Source: Kitasatospora viridis (GTDB taxonomy: Bacteria; Actinomycetota; Actinomycetes; Streptomycetales; Streptomycetaceae). From it: DNA of 64,000 nt. Under the pieces are notes generated by a model. It did not search any database, was not told where the DNA came from, and saw nothing but the letters and a program-made list of their open reading frames with translations. The first letter of the stretch is position 1; every line of letters starts with the position of its first letter. Made by a program: the position numbers and the translations under genes. The DNA lies in contig NZ_VIWT01000002.1 in assembly GCF_007829815.1 (NCBI RefSeq), forward strand, positions 496,001 through 560,000, in the 5' to 3' direction. Positions 60,756-64,000 of this stretch are shown here, in pieces.

Positions 60756-62198
60756 TCAGTGACGGGCACCGGCGGCGCTGTGCGGGCGGGCGAGGTTGTC
60801 GGGGTGCAGGATCTCACCGAGCTGCGCCTGGGTGAGCAGGCCGCGCGCGAGCACGAGGTCGTGGACGGAGACTCCGGTGGTCAGCGCCTCCTGCGCGATG
60901 CTGGTGGCGTTCTCGTAGCCGATGTGCGGGTTGAGCGCGGTGACCAGGCCGATGGAGCGCCCGACCAGGTGGGCGAGGTGGTCGCGGTTGGCGGTGATGC
61001 CGGTGACGCAGCGCTCGGCCAGGGTCAGGCAGCCGGCCCGCAGGTGGGTCAGGCTCTTCAGCAGGCTGTGCGCGATGATCGGCTCGAAGGCGTTGAGCTG
61101 GAGCTGGCCGGCCTCCGCCGCGAAGGTGACGGTGAGGTCGTTGCCGATCACCTCGAAGGCGATCTGGTTGACCACCTCGGGGACCACCGGGTTGACCTTG
61201 CCCGGCATGATGCTCGAACCCGCCTGCACGGCGGGCAGGTTGATCTCGCCCAGGCCGGTGCGCGGGCCGGAGGAGAGCAGCCGCAGGTCGTTGCAGGTCT
61301 TGGAGAGCTTGACGGCGATCCGCTTGAGCACGCCGGAGAGCTGGACGAACGCGCCGGCGTCCTGCGTCGCCTCGACCAGGTCGCCCGCGACCTCCAGCGG
61401 TATGCCGGTGATCGCGCCCAGGTGGGCGCAGGCGGTGGCCGCGTAGGCGGGGTGGGCGTTGAGCCCGGTGCCGATGGCGGTGCCGCCGAGGTTGATCTCG
61501 CGGATCAGCGCGCAGGCCTCGTCGAGCCGGCTGCGGTCCTCCTCCAGCATCACCGCGAAGGCGGCGAACTCCTGACCGAGCGTCATCGGCACGGCGTCCT
61601 GGAGCTGGGTGCGGCCCATCTTCAGCACGTCGGCGAACTCGGCCGCCTTGTCGGCGAAGGCGTCGCGCAGCACCGCCATGGCCGCCAGCAGGCCCTGGGC
61701 CGCGAACCACAGGGCGATCTTGACGGCGGTCGGGTAGACGTCGTTGGTGCTCTGCCCGGCGTTGACGTCCTCCAGCGGGTGGAGCGCGGGGTACTCGCCC
61801 TTGGCGTGCCCGAGCAGCTCCAGGGCGCGGTTGGCGACCACCTCGTTGGCGTTCATGTTGGTGGAGGTGCCCGCGCCGCCCTGGATCACGTCCACCACGA
61901 ACTGCTCGTGCAGCCGGCCGGCCCTGATCTCCTCGCAGGCCGCCACGATCGCCGCCGCCTTGCCGTCCGCGAGCAGCTCCAGGTCGCGGTTGGCCATCGC
62001 CGCCGCCTGCTTGACGCAGGCCAGCGCGGCCACCAGCTCCGGGTACACCGACACCCGGGTCCCGGTGATCGGGAAGTTCTCCACCGCCCGGAGGGTGTGG
62101 ATGCCGTAGTACGCGTCGGCCGGGACCTCCCGCTCGCCGAGCAGGTCGTGCTCGACGCGCATCGCGGGGGAGTTCGGCGACTGGAGGGCGGGCTGCAT
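60756..62198 (-). CDS. aspA: aspartate ammonia-lyase
   Basis: Protein of 480 residues of the aspartase/fumarase superfamily: GGAGTSTNMNANEV near 107, AGQSTNDVYPTAV near 150, and the signature GSSIMPGKVNP near 328. The length and the MNANEV motif favour aspartase over fumarase. It converts L-aspartate to fumarate and ammonia. Divergent from an Lrp/AsnC regulator, 131 bp apart, which is a typical amino-acid-responsive arrangement. Confidence 0.9.
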   Translation of the reverse strand: MQPALQSPNSPAMRVEHDLLGEREVPADAYYGIHTLRAVENFPITGTRVSVYPELVAALACVKQAAAMANRDLELLADGKAAAIVAACEEIRAGRLHEQFVVDVIQGGAGTSTNMNANEVVANRALELLGHAKGEYPALHPLEDVNAGQSTNDVYPTAVKIALWFAAQGLLAAMAVLRDAFADKAAEFADVLKMGRTQLQDAVPMTLGQEFAAFAVMLEEDRSRLDEACALIREINLGGTAIGTGLNAHPAYAATACAHLGAITGIPLEVAGDLVEATQDAGAFVQLSGVLKRIAVKLSKTCNDLRLLSSGPRTGLGEINLPAVQAGSSIMPGKVNPVVPEVVNQIAFEVIGNDLTVTFAAEAGQLQLNAFEPIIAHSLLKSLTHLRAGCLTLAERCVTGITANRDHLAHLVGRSIGLVTALNPHIGYENATSIAQEALTTGVSVHDLVLARGLLTQAQLGEILHPDNLARPHSAAGARH

Positions 62199-62329
62199 GA
62201 CGGAATCCGTTCAGGGGGGAGGGTGTGGGGAGAGGCGCTGGCGCCGGGCGCAAGATTACGGCGAAACGGCCGCAATGGGGTTGCGGATCACTGCCGGGCT
62301 TTCGGCCAAGCATGGTAGATAATTTCGCC

Positions 62330-62779
62330 ATGGATCCGATCGACAGAAGCATCTTGCGCGAGCTCCAGAACGACGGCCGGCTCACCAACCAGGAGCTCGC
62401 CCAACGGGTGGGCCTGACAGCCTCGCCGTGCCTGCGGCGGGTGCGCCAGCTGGAGCAGGACGGCGTGATCGAGGGCTACCGAGCGGTCGTCAATCCGCAG
62501 GCGATCGGCCGCAGTTTCGAGGTCCTGGTCTCGATCGAGCGCGACACCAGGTCGGTCGCCGAGTTCGAGGAGGCCCTCCTCGCGATCCCCGACGTGGTGG
62601 AGGCCTACCGCCTGATGGGCAGCCCCGGCTGCCTGGTCCGGGTCGCGGTCGCCGACCTGGCCGCGTACGAGAAGCTGTGGACCGAACGGCTGACCAGGCT
62701 GCCGGGCGCCACCGCCGTCAACTCACAGATCATCATGAAACCGATCAAACAACGGGACGGTCTGCCCGTGGACCACTGA
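62330..62779 (+). CDS. Lrp/AsnC family regulator
   Basis: Protein of 149 residues: N-terminal HTH (MDPIDRSILRELQNDGRLTN, QELAQRVGLTASPCLRRVRQ) and C-terminal ligand domain RAM (AIPDVVEAYRLMGSPGCLVR). ATG at 62330 chosen; 62312 would add six residues. Divergent to aspA; probably controls it in response to aspartate, asparagine or another amino acid. Operator not clear in the 131-bp gap. Confidence 0.9.
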   Translation: MDPIDRSILRELQNDGRLTNQELAQRVGLTASPCLRRVRQLEQDGVIEGYRAVVNPQAIGRSFEVLVSIERDTRSVAEFEEALLAIPDVVEAYRLMGSPGCLVRVAVADLAAYEKLWTERLTRLPGATAVNSQIIMKPIKQRDGLPVDH

Positions 62780-62852
62780 ACCACGGCGGACCGGTCGCTC
62801 GTGCGGGTCCGGCTGGGGCGGGGCGGAGCCACCCGGCTTCCGGGGGCCGCTG

Positions 62853-62893
62853 CGCCCGATCTGGAGTGAGCCGCTCCGCCCGATCTAGAGTGA
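62853..62893 (+). repeat. direct repeat upstream of the ATPase regulator gene
   Basis: CGCCCGATCTGGAGTGA (62853-62869) and CGCCCGATCTAGAGTGA (62877-62893), 24 bp apart, about 40 bp before the next ATG. Candidate activator sites. Confidence 0.55.
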
Positions 62894-62931
62894 ACAGCGT
62901 GGGGTGAGTCACCGGTGGATCGGAGCGCACG

Positions 62932-64000
62932 ATGGCCAGAGGCCCTGGAACCGCGCGGGAACTGCCGAGCACGCAAGGGCTGGTCTTCGCCGGTCGGGGC
63001 CGTGAGCTGAGGGCCCTGCTCGGTGCGCTGGGCCTGCGGCCCGCCGTGGTGCTGGTCGAGGGCGAGGCGGGGATCGGGAAGTCGCGGCTGGTGGCGGAGG
63101 CCGCGCTGGTGCTGCGTGCCCAGGGTGTTCGGGTGATCCTCGGGGGTTGCCACCCGTTGCGTGAGCCCCTGCCGTACGGCCCGGTGATCGACGCGCTGCG
63201 CGCGGTCGGTCCCTGGCTGCCGCCGGTGGACCGGATCAGCCGATCGGTCGGTGTGCTGGCGCCGCTGCTGCCCGACCTCGCCGACCGGCTCCCCGCACCG
63301 CCCGCGGAGGAGGTCGCCCCCGGGGCGCTCCGGCACCGGATCACCCAGGGCGTACGGGACTTGCTGATCGTGATCTCCCCGGCGGTGCTGGTGGTCGAGG
63401 ACCTGCACTGGGCGGATGACGCCACCTTGGAACTCCTGCTGCTGCTCTCCAAGGACCTGGCGCCGGACGCGGCACTGGTGCTCACCTACCGCGGCGAGGA
63501 ACTGCCCGAGCGGCGCCCGGTCCTCGGCGCCGCCTACCGCCGCCCGCCGGGGACCAGGGGCACCGAGCTGAGCCTCGGACCGCTCGTTGAGGAGGACCTG
63601 CGGAAGATGGCCCACGCGGTGCTGGGCGACCAGGCCACCGCCGACCTGACCAGGACCCTGCACGCCCGAAGTGGCGGTCTGCCGCTGGTCATCGAGGAGG
63701 ACCTGATCACCCTCGCCGGCCGGGCGTCCCGCTCGGTCCACGGCTCGGTCCACGGCTCGGTCCGCGGCCTGGGCAGCGGCCCGGGAGGCGTGGAGCGCCG
63801 CAGCCTGGCCCGCCAGGCGGGGGACCTGGGCGTGCCGCGCAGCCTGCGGGAGTCCATGACGGAGCGGATCGGCCGGCTCGCTCCGGCGGCGGCCGCCGTG
63901 GCGAACGCCGCGGCCGTGCTGGCCGTCGACGCGGGCGAGGACCTGCTGGGCGCCGTCGCCGGGCTGGACGAGGACGCCTGCGGGCTGGCCCTGACCGAGG
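62932..64000 (+). CDS. large AAA-type ATPase/LuxR-family regulator, partial
   Basis: The frame stays open to the right edge after 356 codons. AAA_16 domain: Walker A VEGEAGIGKSRLVAE near 45, Walker B VLVVEDLHWADD near 155, and DLARR-like follow-on. These features and size suggest a LAL-type regulator with LuxR HTH beyond the window. An in-frame 12-bp tandem repeat (SVHG SVHG SVRG, 63732-63767) is present. Direct repeats lie upstream. Pathway-specific control is typical, target unknown. Confidence 0.8.
   Translation, partial: MARGPGTARELPSTQGLVFAGRGRELRALLGALGLRPAVVLVEGEAGIGKSRLVAEAALVLRAQGVRVILGGCHPLREPLPYGPVIDALRAVGPWLPPVDRISRSVGVLAPLLPDLADRLPAPPAEEVAPGALRHRITQGVRDLLIVISPAVLVVEDLHWADDATLELLLLLSKDLAPDAALVLTYRGEELPERRPVLGAAYRRPPGTRGTELSLGPLVEEDLRKMAHAVLGDQATADLTRTLHARSGGLPLVIEEDLITLAGRASRSVHGSVHGSVRGLGSGPGGVERRSLARQAGDLGVPRSLRESMTERIGRLAPAAAAVANAAAVLAVDAGEDLLGAVAGLDEDACGLALTE

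Noticed and set aside
1-64000. CRISPR array, rRNA operon or replication origin
   Set aside because: No regularly spaced repeats, rRNA-like sequence or DnaA-box cluster was seen.

Overview
The window is high-GC DNA with strong third-position GC bias, many GTG starts, leaderless leader peptides and Streptomyces-type families (ECF sigma/anti-sigma pair, several Pkn-type kinases, IRED, GH27, DUF885). A Streptomyces or Kitasatospora chromosome, or a large replicon of such an organism, is the best guess. No rRNA, CRISPR array, integrase or replication origin was recognised.

Layout. 1-3158: a TetR gene and the MFS exporter it probably controls (cut by the left edge), then a second MFS transporter. 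3377-4200: two unknown genes. 4152-14250 (minus): a type IV secretion/conjugation-like operon, mostly joined by GTGA stop/start overlaps: VirB2-like pilin, VirB6/TrbL-like membrane protein, PrgI-like protein, VirB4-like ATPase, VirD4/TraD-like coupling ATPase, replication-relaxation-type HTH protein, a lytic transglycosylase plus NlpC/P60 hydrolase, and a DUF2637 membrane protein; an HTH protein lies upstream. 14560-17199 (plus), divergent from it, holds three methylase-type genes. 17463-20016: alpha/beta hydrolase, membrane-anchored protein and a ParB-like protein.

20294-22816: a NarL/DesK-type two-component system with a small membrane protein and repeated TCCACCC boxes upstream. 22958-26881: a polar amino-acid (probably cystine) ABC transporter behind a Cys-type leader peptide, preceded by a divergent SAM-hydrolase-family gene that sits behind a methionine-rich leader peptide and an intrinsic terminator, apparently an attenuator. 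26963-28203: ECF sigma and candidate anti-sigma. 28330-34070: Ser/Thr kinase, VOC protein, NCS2 nucleobase permease, HxlR regulator divergent from an imine-reductase-like gene. 34197-34684: two orphan acyl carrier proteins, one lacking the attachment serine.

34910-38355: a secreted protein, a tRNA-gene fragment, an Imm35-like protein and an IS630-family transposase. 38754-42597: secreted GH27 and GHL10-type hydrolases and a small secreted protein. 42896-43239: four tandem tRNA or tRNA-like genes, two of them leucine tRNAs with short variable loops. 44118-50017: second kinase, DUF4132 pair, and an EF-Tu-like protein without a G domain. 50192-53573: SDR enzyme and a decayed phage fragment (DGQHR-type protein, terminase remnants). 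53779-58831: kinase with WD40 repeats, GIY-YIG-like protein, N-formylglutamate amidohydrolase-like enzyme, FABP-like protein. 59043-64000: DUF885 protein, aspartase with divergent Lrp/AsnC regulator, and the start of a large AAA/LuxR-type regulator cut by the right edge.

Two genes (m5C methylase and small terminase) show paired compensating frameshifts, so decay or base errors should be kept in mind.
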